Source: Lachnospiraceae bacterium
GTDB lineage: Bacteria; Bacillota; Clostridia; Lachnospirales; Lachnospiraceae
Direction: 5' to 3'
Length of the DNA: 11,984 nucleotides
NCBI GenBank assembly: GCA_017404585.1
Contig: JAFRCB010000113.1
Location: 1 to 11,984, forward strand
Shown here: positions 1 to 6,998 of the stretch, piece by piece
Numbering within the stretch: position 1 is the stretch's first letter
Layout of the letters: every line of letters starts with the position of its first letter
The notes under the pieces: generated by a model
What the model was told of the DNA's origin: nothing
The model's input: the letters and a program-made list of their open reading frames with translations, nothing else
Database searches by the model: none
Program-made: the position numbers and the translations under genes

Positions 1-176
1 AGAAGCTCTGTTCCAGGATCACTGCCACCCTGCGGCATAAAAAACTAACAACTTCCAATGATATTTATCTGGAGACCCAGAGTCGGGAGGTCATGAGGAT
101 CGCCTATATGCCGGCTGCACAGGCCGCCGCGAAAAAGGCTGAATCCGCAGGTCCTACCGTGTATCGTTTTGACTGA
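1..176 (+). CDS. C-terminal fragment of an unrecognised protein (partial, cut by window edge)
   Basis: An open frame runs from base 3 to a TGA at 174-176, giving about 57 residues ending in TVYRFD. The tail is polar, with an Ala/Lys-rich helix-like stretch (AAQAAAKKAE) before the last ten residues. I do not recognise the family. It is taken as real because the frame is open from the edge, because it is followed within 50 bases by a strong rho-independent terminator, and because no competing minus-strand gene covers it. It converges with the ABC importer operon. The true start and function lie outside the window. Confidence 0.5.
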   Translation, partial: KLCSRITATLRHKKLTTSNDIYLETQSREVMRIAYMPAAQAAAKKAESAGPTVYRFD

Positions 177-220
177 TACGGGGAGGGAAAAGCGCGCCGC
201 TGAGGTCAACGTCAGCTGCT

Positions 221-273
221 AAAAGGGCTGTCGCTCAAGACGGTGTCACCGTCTTAATGCGACAGCCCTTTTT
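221..273. terminator. Bidirectional rho-independent terminator
   Basis: The outer stem AAAAGGGCTGTCGC (221-234) pairs perfectly with 259-272. Inside it AAGACGGTG (237-245) pairs with 247-255, giving a very long two-part hairpin. A T run (269-273) follows on the + strand, and the complementary A run (221-224) supplies a U run on the minus strand. It sits between the stop of the + strand gene (176) and the stop of the minus-strand ABC ATPase gene (291), so it can end both convergent transcripts. Confidence 0.9.
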
Positions 274-290
274 ATACCATCCTGTAAAAT

Positions 291-1367
291 TTACAGAACG
301 TGGACATTTGCCGGATCGAACTTCACATAAGCTTTATCACCGACATCGTAGATCTTCTTATTCTTCGGATTAAAATCCGTGATCTTGACAAGATTATCAC
401 CGACCATGACATGATAGTTCTGGTAGCTTCCCATGAAGCAGCTCAGAATGACCCTGCAGGGCAGCTGGCCTGCATCCGCAAGGACAGCAGACTCAGGTCT
501 CAGGACCAGTGTGCATGTATCGCCGATGCCGAAATGCGATATCTCTTTGACATCGACCTTTGTGCCGGAGATATCGACCACGCCGTCGCTTCCGTTCTTG
601 GACTTCAGAGGTCCCTTGAGGAAGTTGGCCTCGCCGATGAAGTCAGCGACAAATTCACTCTTCGGATGATAGTAGATCTCCTGCGGTGAACCCATCTGAG
701 CGACAATACCCTTCTCCATGATAATGATCTTATCAGAAATCGCCATAGCTTCACTCTGATCGTGAGTGACATAGACCGCTGTGATTCCGGCTTCCTGCTG
801 GATGCGGCGGATCTCGGTTCTCATAGAGACGCGAAGCTTGGCATCCAGGTTGGACAGCGGCTCATCGAAAAGCAGCACGCCGGGTTCAAGGACCAGTGCT
901 CGGGCAAGAGCGACACGCTGCTGCTGACCGCCGGACAGCTGGTTGGTCATACGGGCTTCCATTCCCTCAAGGCCGACGAGCTTCAGAATGTTGGTAACCT
1001 TTGTCTTTATGGTTTCCTTGTCCATCTTGCGGAGCTTGAGACCGTAGGCGACGTTGTCGAAAATGTTATAGTGAGGAAGCAGAGCGTAGCTCTGGAAGAC
1101 CATAGCCGTATCGCGCTTGTTCGGTGTGAGGGCGTTGATCGGCTCACCGCCCAGATAGATCTCGCCTTCATCCGGGCTCTCAAAGCCGGCGATCATGCGC
1201 AGGGTCGTTGTCTTGCCGCAGCCGGACGGTCCGAGCAGAGTTACAAAGCTGCCCGGTTCAATATCCAGCGAGGTGTCTTTGACCGCATAGAAATTCTTTT
1301 TTGTTTTCGGATCCTGATATATCTTCGAAATATGTTCAAGGCGTACGCCTTTTTTCTCTTTTGCCAT
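291..1367 (-). CDS. ABC transporter ATP-binding protein, ferric iron/spermidine/sugar-phosphate class (FbpC/AfuC/PotA-like)
   Basis: This 358-residue ATPase energises the importer encoded by the two genes upstream. Visible motifs are Walker A GPSGCGKTT (46-54), Q-loop Gln92, ABC signature LSGGQQQ (144-150), Walker B VLLFDEP (164-170) and switch His202. A C-terminal TOBE-like extension (about 250-358, with LRPESA at 289-294) is typical of the CUT2/Fe/polyamine ATPase group. The start is well set: GGAGGA lies at 1375-1380 inside the end of the permease gene, and only 3 bases separate the permease stop from this ATG, so translation is probably coupled. The ATPase alone cannot tell iron, polyamine, sulfate or sugar-phosphate substrates apart; the operon context points to the Fbp/Afu family. 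Full length, with no defect seen. Confidence 0.9.
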   Translation of the reverse strand: MAKEKKGVRLEHISKIYQDPKTKKNFYAVKDTSLDIEPGSFVTLLGPSGCGKTTTLRMIAGFESPDEGEIYLGGEPINALTPNKRDTAMVFQSYALLPHYNIFDNVAYGLKLRKMDKETIKTKVTNILKLVGLEGMEARMTNQLSGGQQQRVALARALVLEPGVLLFDEPLSNLDAKLRVSMRTEIRRIQQEAGITAVYVTHDQSEAMAISDKIIIMEKGIVAQMGSPQEIYYHPKSEFVADFIGEANFLKGPLKSKNGSDGVVDISGTKVDVKEISHFGIGDTCTLVLRPESAVLADAGQLPCRVILSCFMGSYQNYHVMVGDNLVKITDFNPKNKKIYDVGDKAYVKFDPANVHVL

Positions 1368-1370
1368 TGC

Positions 1371-3080
1371 TTATTCCTCCCTGTAATTGCGGCTCGTTCC
1401 GAAGTATTTAATGACAAGATTCATCAGAAGGACCGCACTGTACGTGATGATGATAAGGATCGATGCAAATGCGCATGCGATACCGTAGGCACCCTTCTCC
1501 GCGAACTCGTTGATCTGGACTGTGATCAGCAGATACTGCGGAGTAACGAGAAGGATGATCGCGCTGATGGCGGTTATACTGCGTACAAATGCAGTGACAA
1601 GACCGCTCAGGAAACTATCCTTGATGAGAGGCAGCGTGACTGTCATAAAGACCGTCAGGCTGTCCGCGCCCATATCGTACGCGGACTCTTCAATACTCTT
1701 GTCAATCTGACGCAGAGCCGAGATACCGCTTCTTGTACCTGTCGGAAGGCTTCGTACAATGAAGACGATGACCAGGATCGCTCCTGTTCCGTAAAGCCCC
1801 TGAAGGAATCCGGTCCTGAATACACCGGCGGAGAAACCGCGGATATATCCGATACCGAGAACAGTACCCGGAACAGCCATGGCCAGCATGGAGACCGCCT
1901 CGATAAAGCCTTTGGCCTTGAACTTCCTCTTGACGACCAGATACGAGATGATCATGGACAGAAGGGCTGTGATCGGGGATGCAATGAGCGACAGGACGAA
2001 GGAGTCCTTGAAGGCTTTGAAGCCCTTATACTTGGTAAATACCTGCTGGAACCATTTTGTGGTCAGGTGGAAATCGTAGCCCCACGTCTTGAACATGGCT
2101 CCGAACGGTACGCAGATGTACATCATGACGACGAAGAGGGCAAGCAGTGAGCAGAGGATCGTCAGCGGGACCGTGACGCTGCGGTCCTCGATCAGCATTC
2201 TCTGGCGGGACGCCTTGCCGGACAGAGTCGCCGTGCTCTTGGCTTCGAGATAATACTTCTGCACGATGAACATAAGAAGCGTGATGCCAAGGAGGACGAC
2301 GGCCATTGCGGACGCGCCTTCCTTGTCGTAGGCACCGGTGATCTGCAGATAGATCGTTGTCGCCAGCGTATCATAGGAACCGCCGATGATCATCGGGTTC
2401 GCGAAGTCGGCGATCGACTCGATAAAGGTGACCAGGAACGCATTGCCGAGACCCGGAAGGATCAGCGGAAGCGTGACGGTCATGAAGACCTTCCAGCGGG
2501 TCGCGCCCATATCGCGGGCAGCCTCCTCGAGGGAAGGATCGATATTCTTCAAAAGGCCTCGCATCATCATGTAGCAGACCGGGAAGAAGGTCAGGGTCTG
2601 GACAATGGCGATGCCCCAGAAGCCGTAAACGTTATTGTCATAGATATGCAGCAGGAAGCGGGTGATGATACCGGCTTTGCCGAACAGAATGATCATGGAC
2701 AGAGAGAGAACGAACGGCGGGGAGACTATCGGCAGCATGTAGAAGACCTTGAAGAGGCCTTCCATGAAACGAGTCTTGAGTTTTACATACACTTCAACGT
2801 AGGCAAACAGAAGTCCGATGAGAGCGGACGCGATACCTACAAGGAAACCGACTTTCAGCGTGTTGCTGATTGCCCTTCGGAAGTTGGACATTTTCATGAT
2901 CCGCCTGAATACAGAAAGACCGATGCCCTGGTCGGTCACAAAACTGTCGACCAGAAGAATTGCCAGCGGATAGAGAATGAATAATGTCAGGAAGGCAATC
3001 AGGACAACAATCGTAGTGACCATGATCGGATCGGCAAAGAACTTCTTGCGGTCCAGGCTGGCACTCTGATTTTTAGCCAT
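1371..3080 (-). CDS. ABC transporter permease, fused double-domain type (FbpB/AfuB-like)
   Basis: This 569-residue integral membrane protein is built from two homologous permease halves, each ending in the EAA loop that docks on the ATPase: EEAARDMGATRWKVFMTVTL (185-204) and EESAYDMGADSLTVFMTVTL (464-483). Hydrophobic segments begin at about residue 20 and suggest roughly 12 membrane helices, six per half, with a charged cytoplasmic linker near 280-300. One chain carrying both halves means a single permease gene can form the whole channel, as in the Fe(III) and hexose-phosphate importers FbpB and AfuB. The start at 3080 follows AGGAGG (3088-3093) with 7-base spacing. It lies between the binding protein gene and the ATPase gene in one operon. 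Confidence 0.92.
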   Translation of the reverse strand: MAKNQSASLDRKKFFADPIMVTTIVVLIAFLTLFILYPLAILLVDSFVTDQGIGLSVFRRIMKMSNFRRAISNTLKVGFLVGIASALIGLLFAYVEVYVKLKTRFMEGLFKVFYMLPIVSPPFVLSLSMIILFGKAGIITRFLLHIYDNNVYGFWGIAIVQTLTFFPVCYMMMRGLLKNIDPSLEEAARDMGATRWKVFMTVTLPLILPGLGNAFLVTFIESIADFANPMIIGGSYDTLATTIYLQITGAYDKEGASAMAVVLLGITLLMFIVQKYYLEAKSTATLSGKASRQRMLIEDRSVTVPLTILCSLLALFVVMMYICVPFGAMFKTWGYDFHLTTKWFQQVFTKYKGFKAFKDSFVLSLIASPITALLSMIISYLVVKRKFKAKGFIEAVSMLAMAVPGTVLGIGYIRGFSAGVFRTGFLQGLYGTGAILVIVFIVRSLPTGTRSGISALRQIDKSIEESAYDMGADSLTVFMTVTLPLIKDSFLSGLVTAFVRSITAISAIILLVTPQYLLITVQINEFAEKGAYGIACAFASILIIITYSAVLLMNLVIKYFGTSRNYREE

Positions 3081-3099
3081 TTCTTTTCCTCCTTGTCAA

Positions 3100-3127
3100 A
3101 TGAAAGAAGCACTGCAAATGCTTTCAT
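3100..3127. repeat. Short inverted repeat upstream of the permease ribosome binding site
   Basis: ATGAAAG (3100-3106) is repeated inverted as CTTTCAT (3121-3127), and an alternative inner pairing AAGCA/TGCTT exists (3107-3111 with 3119-3123). It sits between the attenuator-like hairpin and AGGAGG of the permease gene. It may stabilise the 5' end of a processed permease mRNA; this is inference. Confidence 0.4.
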
Positions 3128-3130
3128 CCT

Positions 3131-3162
3131 AAAAGGTGCCGCTGCCACAAGGCAGCGACACC
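3131..3162 (-). terminator. Attenuator-like hairpin between binding protein and permease genes
   Basis: GGTG-C-CGCTGCC (3135-3146) and GGCAGCG-A-CACC (3151-3162) form a 12-pair hairpin with a 4-base loop. In the minus-strand RNA the one odd position is a U.G wobble and the hairpin is followed by four U's (from A's 3131-3134). On the + strand the same position is a C.A mismatch, so the structure favours minus-strand transcripts. It lies about 40 bases past the binding protein stop and before the permease. This fits partial termination, which would make more binding protein than permease. The U-run is short, so read-through is expected. Confidence 0.6.
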
Positions 3163-3201
3163 CCTCATATTATTCTGTTTTACTTGGCAGAAACCATACG
3201 A

Positions 3202-4326
3202 TTATTCAGTCTGGAAACGATCGTCGGCAGCGCTGCCGAGAGCATTCATGACGTCTTCTACGTATGTTGTTGTATTCTCTTTTGCGTCCTCAAAGTCATA
3301 GTCCATGACGTTGTCCGGATCAAGACCGAACTGGGCGGCAACTGCCGGCTGCTCGGCATTGTCGATGACCAGGAACTGATAGGAGCCGTTCTGTGCAGCA
3401 AGCTCAACGCAGTCCGGGCTAAGCGCATACTCGATCCAGAGCTTAGCAGCGTTCGGATGCTTGCAGCCCTTGAAGATAGCTGTAGCGCCGATCTCGAAAG
3501 ATGTGCCGGAGCTCGGGATGATGAGGGAGATGTTGCCGTAGCCGTTGTCCTCGATCTGTGTGATGCCGTCATGCAGGAAGCCGATTCCGATGACGCACTC
3601 GCCTGTACCTACGTTCTTGGACGGGCCGGAGCCGGACTTTGTATAGACCTGGATATTCTTGTCAAGATCTACAAGATACTTAATGCCTTCGTCATGACCA
3701 AACTTCTGGACCATTGTGTTGACGACCAGCTTGGCTGTACCTGCTGTGTTGTAGTTGGACAGCCAGATGAGGTCCTTATACTTCGGATCAAGAAGATCTG
3801 CCCAGTCCTTCGGAGCTTCAATGCCCATTCTGTCGAGCTCATCCTTGTTGACCATGAATCCGAGGATGCCCTTATAGATGCCGTACCACTGCCCGTCGGC
3901 ATCGCGGTAAGTATCGCTGATCAGATGGCTTGCGTTCTCTGCCTCATAGGGCTCAAGAAGGCCTTCGCCTGCAGCGACATTATACGGGTCTGTCGTGCCG
4001 CCGAACCATACGTCGCCGGACGGATTGCCCGCTTCTTCCTCGATCTTGGACTGGACTTCACCTGTGGAAAGTCTCTGATACTGAACTTCGATGCCATAGA
4101 GCTTCTGGAAGTTCTCGCAGGCTGCGGCAAGGTAGTCTTCCTCGCAGGAGCCGTAGACGACGAGCGTGCCTTCCTCTTTGGCGGCAGTAACAAGATCACT
4201 GTCAGCCGCTGCCGAGCTCTCTGTCCCCGCTGCCGGTGCCGCAGGGGCCGCTGAGCCTGATCCGCCGCAGGCAGCCATACTTAGAGCCATAATGCCGGTG
4301 AGTAATAATGCCAATGCTTTCTTCAT
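3202..4326 (-). CDS. ABC transporter substrate-binding lipoprotein, ferric iron/hexose-phosphate type (FbpA/AfuA-like)
   Basis: This 374-residue extracellular binding protein captures the ligand for the importer encoded downstream. It has a signal peptide with lipobox LSMAAC, lipidated Cys20, followed by a Gly/Ser/Ala/Pro-rich tether (21-43). The mature domain begins near TLVVYGS (54-60) and shows the two-lobe family-1 pattern, including DVWFGGTTDPYN (105-116) and IWLSNYNTAG (187-196). Fe(III)-binding FbpA proteins use a Tyr-Tyr pair, whereas here only a single Tyr192 stands in NYN. A His-Asp pair (252-253, in FLHDGI) and Glu278 recall, as far as I remember, the ring-contacting residues of the hexose-phosphate binder AfuA. 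The substrate is therefore open between iron and a phosphorylated sugar or organophosphate. Start set by AGGAGGT at 4331-4337. First gene of the operon, with its own promoter. Confidence 0.88.
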   Translation of the reverse strand: MKKALALLLTGIMALSMAACGGSGSAAPAAPAAGTESSAAADSDLVTAAKEEGTLVVYGSCEEDYLAAACENFQKLYGIEVQYQRLSTGEVQSKIEEEAGNPSGDVWFGGTTDPYNVAAGEGLLEPYEAENASHLISDTYRDADGQWYGIYKGILGFMVNKDELDRMGIEAPKDWADLLDPKYKDLIWLSNYNTAGTAKLVVNTMVQKFGHDEGIKYLVDLDKNIQVYTKSGSGPSKNVGTGECVIGIGFLHDGITQIEDNGYGNISLIIPSSGTSFEIGATAIFKGCKHPNAAKLWIEYALSPDCVELAAQNGSYQFLVIDNAEQPAVAAQFGLDPDNVMDYDFEDAKENTTTYVEDVMNALGSAADDRFQTE

Positions 4327-4344
4327 AGATACCTCCTATTCCCT

Positions 4345-4383
4345 TTGTGCAAATTCAACAATGCTTTATCGCTATTTGCACAA
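4345..4383. promoter_or_regulatory. Perfect 10-bp inverted repeat in the leader of the ABC importer operon
   Basis: TTGTGCAAAT (4345-4354) recurs inverted as ATTTGCACAA (4374-4383), with a 19-base spacer. It lies wholly between the predicted start of transcription (about 4391) and the ribosome binding site (4331-4337). A third, partial copy of the half-site, GCACAA (4412-4417), lies in the -35/-10 spacer. This could be two operator half-sites for a repressor or an mRNA hairpin beside the ribosome binding site. The regulator is unknown. Confidence 0.55.
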
Positions 4384-4397
4384 TACATTATGAAATT

Positions 4398-4426
4398 ATT
4401 CTAACGCATCGGCACAAAAATGTAAA
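4398..4426 (-). promoter_or_regulatory. Sigma-A promoter of the ABC importer operon
   Basis: On the minus strand TTTACA (-35, 4421-4426) and TAGAAT (-10, 4398-4403) are separated by exactly 17 bases. This predicts a start near 4391 and a leader of about 65 bases before the binding protein ATG at 4326. Confidence 0.75.
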
Positions 4427-4463
4427 GAGTCTGTAAGTTTTGTATCTCATTAATTCAGCACAT

Positions 4464-4658
4464 AAAAAGCTCAGGCAGGCTGCACGAAGTCCGGGAATTC
4501 GACGCAGACATCATCTTCATCGAAAAACGCATATCCTTCCCTGCGAGCTAACAAACGCATACGCGTTTCTGATCTCTCGGTCGGATATACAATGTTTTTC
4601 TCACGAAGATGGATGTTCTGCGCCGAAAACCAACTTGTGTGTACAGCCTGCCTGAGCT
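4464..4658 (-). terminator. Terminator formed by element 1 after the LtaS-like gene
   Basis: The closing 15-bp stem of element 1 is followed on the minus strand by five U's and then AUG. With the stop codon of the upstream gene only 9 bases away and a fresh promoter at 4398-4426, this is the natural end of the feo-to-sulfatase transcription unit. The long loop (about 160 bases) makes it unlike a standard terminator. Confidence 0.45.
4468..4658 (-). repeat. Structured palindromic element, long copy (element 1)
   Basis: The 191-bp element is closed by a perfect 15-bp inverted repeat, AGCTCAGGCAGGCTG (4468-4482) with 4644-4658. Inside lie a hairpin CTGC/CGAA with TTCG/GCAG (4480-4507) and an inner stem CATCTTC (4512-4518) with GAAGATG (4605-4611). 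About 60 bases of extra sequence sit at its tip compared with the shorter copy at 6999-7128. Blocks identical to that copy are CATCATCTTCATCGAAAA (4509-4526), TTCTCACGAAGATGGAT (4598-4614) and CTGCGCCGA (4618-4626). It starts 9 bases after the stop of the LtaS-like gene. On the minus strand its last arm runs into UUUUU (4464-4468), so it can end that transcript. It could be an ERIC/MITE-like repeat or a structured RNA; no family was recognised. Confidence 0.75.
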
Positions 4659-4667
4659 GCCATGTTC

Positions 4668-6317
4668 TTATTTTGCCCGCTTCTGAGATTTTGCTACATA
4701 GTATTTGTGAAGCTCGCTCTCAAAGATTTCCATCTGCACGTCAGAAAGGTCACTGATCACCGCGTCCGGTGTCGAGACATGGACCGCGGAATCAGAGAAA
4801 ATTCTGTCGAACGAAGTCATATTTGCAGATGTCTGATCGTCCGCGAAAAGGGTAAATCCCAGGAAATAATTGCCGATGTGAATATCCATAAAGTCCAGCA
4901 GCGTCGGCGCGAAGTCAAGAGAATTCCTGCCGTTCACATCGACTGTCTCCGGCTCAATTCCGCGGTAGTAAATAAAAAGCGGCATGGAGTCACACTCCGT
5001 ATGTACCCTTCTTATGTCCGGGAATGCGCCTGTAAAATCCGAATCGGCGTACGTACAGTGGTCCGCAGTGAAAATTATGATCGTATCGTCGGCCATATCG
5101 CTTTCAAGAAACTTATCCATGAAGCGCCCGAACTGGAAGTCACAGTTATAGAACTTATTCAGCAGCCGATCCGAGCCGTCGCCGTATTTTTCATCCGGAG
5201 AATCGAGTGACACATGGGTCCCGAACGTGTAAATAGCAGTCATAAAAGGCTGCCCGGCAGAATGTTCAGCGGATATAACGTCATACAGGCTCTCATACGC
5301 CTGCCTGTCCGAGAGCGTGCTGCTTGTTCCTTCCGGTTCGATGTCAACATTTGTCACCACATCGTCGAACCCAAGGCTCTCGAGGAAAGTCGCGAAATTT
5401 AGATTAAGAGGCTCTGTGTTAATAACTGACGTGTGATACCCTTTCTTTCTGAATGCCTCCTGGACCGAGACCAGCGTATTTTCGTCATAGTTCTGCAGCT
5501 GATAACCTGAGAACAGCTGTCCGATGAGTCCCCTGTAGGTCGGAAATGTATGATTATAATAGTTCTCAAAAAACAGAGACTCTTTCTCCAGGTCCGCCAC
5601 ATTAGGCATGATGTTCCGGTCATCAGTCACGATATTCTGGGAAAGCCCTTCTGTAAAAATAATGACGACATTAGGGTTTTCAACAAGATTTTCAGGCTTT
5701 TTTCGGAAATTATAGTCAGCGTAGTCCCAGAAGTGTAATGTCATGTCCTCGTCGACATTGTCTATGGATGCGGCAAGGGCACGGGTCCTTTCAAGATCCC
5801 TGCCCAGCGTATGGTAAGAGAAGAGAGGTGAGAATGTATTGCCGCACACAAGGGTAAACACAAGCTCCAGAGCAAGAACTGCCGACAGAATGCCCGTGTG
5901 GGTAAAAGGCTTCGGGGCAAAAACGCGTGACGGCAGCAGTGAAATGGCAAGGACCAATATAACACCGGTCCCGTATATGAACGTTTTCCCGCCAAGATCC
6001 TCAAGAGAATCCAGATTGGTGATCATTGCCGGCGATATGAAAGTACCGCCGAAGAACTCAACCAGCATCTGAGCGTTAAAGAGGAGCAGAAGGATTCCGC
6101 TTGCTATGTAGCCCGGCTTCTTCCATCTCTCAAGAATCAGGTTCGAGACACAGAAAATGGCGGCAAGTTCTGCATACGCAGCAACCAGACCGCCCGATTC
6201 TCCGCTTCCGCCCACTGCAAGCAGGGCAAGAATCGCGGAGCATATATACTTTACTGCCGTAGTAACCGTTAAGAGCCGTGCTCTATCCTCAATAATATCT
6301 GCAATAAAACTTCTCAT
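4668..6317 (-). CDS. Membrane-anchored sulfatase-fold transferase, LtaS/MdoB-like (phosphoglycerol or related transferase)
   Basis: This 549-residue protein has about four or five hydrophobic segments in residues 20-160, followed by an extracellular alkaline-phosphatase-superfamily (sulfatase) domain from about 215. Motifs in order are VVIIFTEGLS with metal ligand Glu223, HTFPTYRG with the likely catalytic Thr260, FGTHVS with His368, FTADHCTY with metal ligands Asp419 and His420, and CDSMPLFIYY (442-451). These match the Glu, Thr, His and Asp-His pattern of lipoteichoic acid synthase and osmoregulated-glucan phosphoglycerol transferases, which move glycerol phosphate from phosphatidylglycerol to a surface polymer. 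It is shorter than typical LtaS (about 650), so the acceptor is uncertain. The ATG at 6317 has a GAGGA 9 bases upstream and an in-frame TGA close above it, so no longer start is available. It follows the NifX-like gene by 39 bases. Confidence 0.82.
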   Translation of the reverse strand: MRSFIADIIEDRARLLTVTTAVKYICSAILALLAVGGSGESGGLVAAYAELAAIFCVSNLILERWKKPGYIASGILLLLFNAQMLVEFFGGTFISPAMITNLDSLEDLGGKTFIYGTGVILVLAISLLPSRVFAPKPFTHTGILSAVLALELVFTLVCGNTFSPLFSYHTLGRDLERTRALAASIDNVDEDMTLHFWDYADYNFRKKPENLVENPNVVIIFTEGLSQNIVTDDRNIMPNVADLEKESLFFENYYNHTFPTYRGLIGQLFSGYQLQNYDENTLVSVQEAFRKKGYHTSVINTEPLNLNFATFLESLGFDDVVTNVDIEPEGTSSTLSDRQAYESLYDVISAEHSAGQPFMTAIYTFGTHVSLDSPDEKYGDGSDRLLNKFYNCDFQFGRFMDKFLESDMADDTIIIFTADHCTYADSDFTGAFPDIRRVHTECDSMPLFIYYRGIEPETVDVNGRNSLDFAPTLLDFMDIHIGNYFLGFTLFADDQTSANMTSFDRIFSDSAVHVSTPDAVISDLSDVQMEIFESELHKYYVAKSQKRAK

Positions 6318-6356
6318 GGCACCATGTCCTCATCTTCATCAGCGATCAGGACCGTT

Positions 6357-6695
6357 TCAAAGCGCCCCGAGTTTTCCTTCAGCATATGAAGTCACAGCTG
6401 CCTTCGCGCCTCCGTCAAACGTGTATAGCTTCATACCGGCTCTCTTTAGCAGGCTCATGGCCTTAGGACCGAAGTTCCTTGAGATCACTGCGTCCACCCT
6501 GCACATCCGAAGTTCTCTCAGCATGTCCTCGACTTTGCCGGAGTAGACCGACAGAATCTGCATGCGAACGACCTTCGTCTCATCCACCGCGTAGATCCAG
6601 AACGCCTCACTGTGCTCAAATACCGGGATCTCGCTCCCGGTATAAGACACTGCCACAATGTCCGTAGCGTATACTATCTTTGAATGTCCCGGCAT
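6357..6695 (-). CDS. NifX/NifB C-terminal-fold protein (dinitrogenase iron-molybdenum cofactor family)
   Basis: About 112 residues from MPGHSKIVYATD. The fold pattern is that of the dinitrogenase Fe-Mo cofactor biosynthesis family: an opening strand (KIVYATD), the IPVFEHSEAFWIY segment (23-35), a middle helix with VDAVISRNFGPKAM (67-80), then AGMKLYTFDGG (86-96). Family members bind or carry iron-sulfur/heterometal clusters, and many occur in non-nitrogen-fixing anaerobes with unknown roles. The start at 6695 is preferred because GGAGG (6701-6705) lies 5 bases upstream. The frame is open up to 6758, but that would run into the HMA gene. It begins 16 bases after the HMA stop, so the two are probably translated together. 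No nif genes are nearby, so a role in nitrogenase is not implied. Confidence 0.8.
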   Translation of the reverse strand: MPGHSKIVYATDIVAVSYTGSEIPVFEHSEAFWIYAVDETKVVRMQILSVYSGKVEDMLRELRMCRVDAVISRNFGPKAMSLLKRAGMKLYTFDGGAKAAVTSYAEGKLGAL

Positions 6696-6711
6696 ATTCC
6701 CCTCCATTCCT

Positions 6712-6960
6712 TCAGAACAGGCCGAAAAATGATTTTTTGGCCGGCTCGGTCCTGACACTCAGGCAGCGATATCCCATGGTCTCAAGCACTTTATCCAATT
6801 GTTCTTTTGTAAGCGATTCTTCACTAATTATATATGCCTCGTTTTTTCGATGGGAAGATGTCACTTTCCGAACTTTGAAGTTTTTCCTGATCATGTCGTT
6901 TACGTGCGATTCGCACATCGAACACATCATACCATCTATTTTCGCCGTTGTCATTATCAT
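6712..6960 (-). CDS. Small heavy-metal-associated (HMA) domain protein
   Basis: This is an 82-residue cytosolic protein with a ferredoxin-like HMA domain: metal-binding GMMCSMC with Cys13 and Cys16, then ESHVNDMIRKNF, and the closing LETMGYRC. Such domains bind Cu(I) or other soft metals as chaperones or as parts of P-type ATPases. Here it stands alone with a short tail ending KKSFFGLF. A Met precedes each Cys (MMC-SMC), which is usual for the family. The ATG at 6960 follows GAGGGGTGG (6971-6979) by about 10 bases; a second in-frame ATG at 6954 is possible. Being between feo and a NifX-like gene, it may handle iron or a cluster rather than copper. That is inference. Confidence 0.85.
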   Translation of the reverse strand: MIMTTAKIDGMMCSMCESHVNDMIRKNFKVRKVTSSHRKNEAYIISEESLTKEQLDKVLETMGYRCLSVRTEPAKKSFFGLF

Positions 6961-6998
6961 GTTATTATTACCACCCCTCTAGTTCTATTCTCCTGTCG

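Noticed and set aside
762..2150. Long + strand open frame (462 codons) opposite the ABC ATPase and permease
   Set aside because: It spans two convincing minus-strand genes with all their motifs, has a low-complexity charged translation with many Cys/Asp runs, and has no recognisable domain. It is an antisense shadow, as is the + strand frame at 3136-4254.
4440..4655. Small + strand reading frame sharing an HHLHRK-type stretch with another at 6948-7148
   Set aside because: The likeness comes from the shared bases of the two structured elements. One continues as SHEDG in one frame and the other needs a different frame, the insertions break any common protein, and no ribosome site was seen.
6696..6758. 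Longer start for the NifX-like gene
   Set aside because: It would run through the end of the HMA gene. The added residues have no family likeness and the GGAGG at 6701-6705 serves the ATG at 6695.
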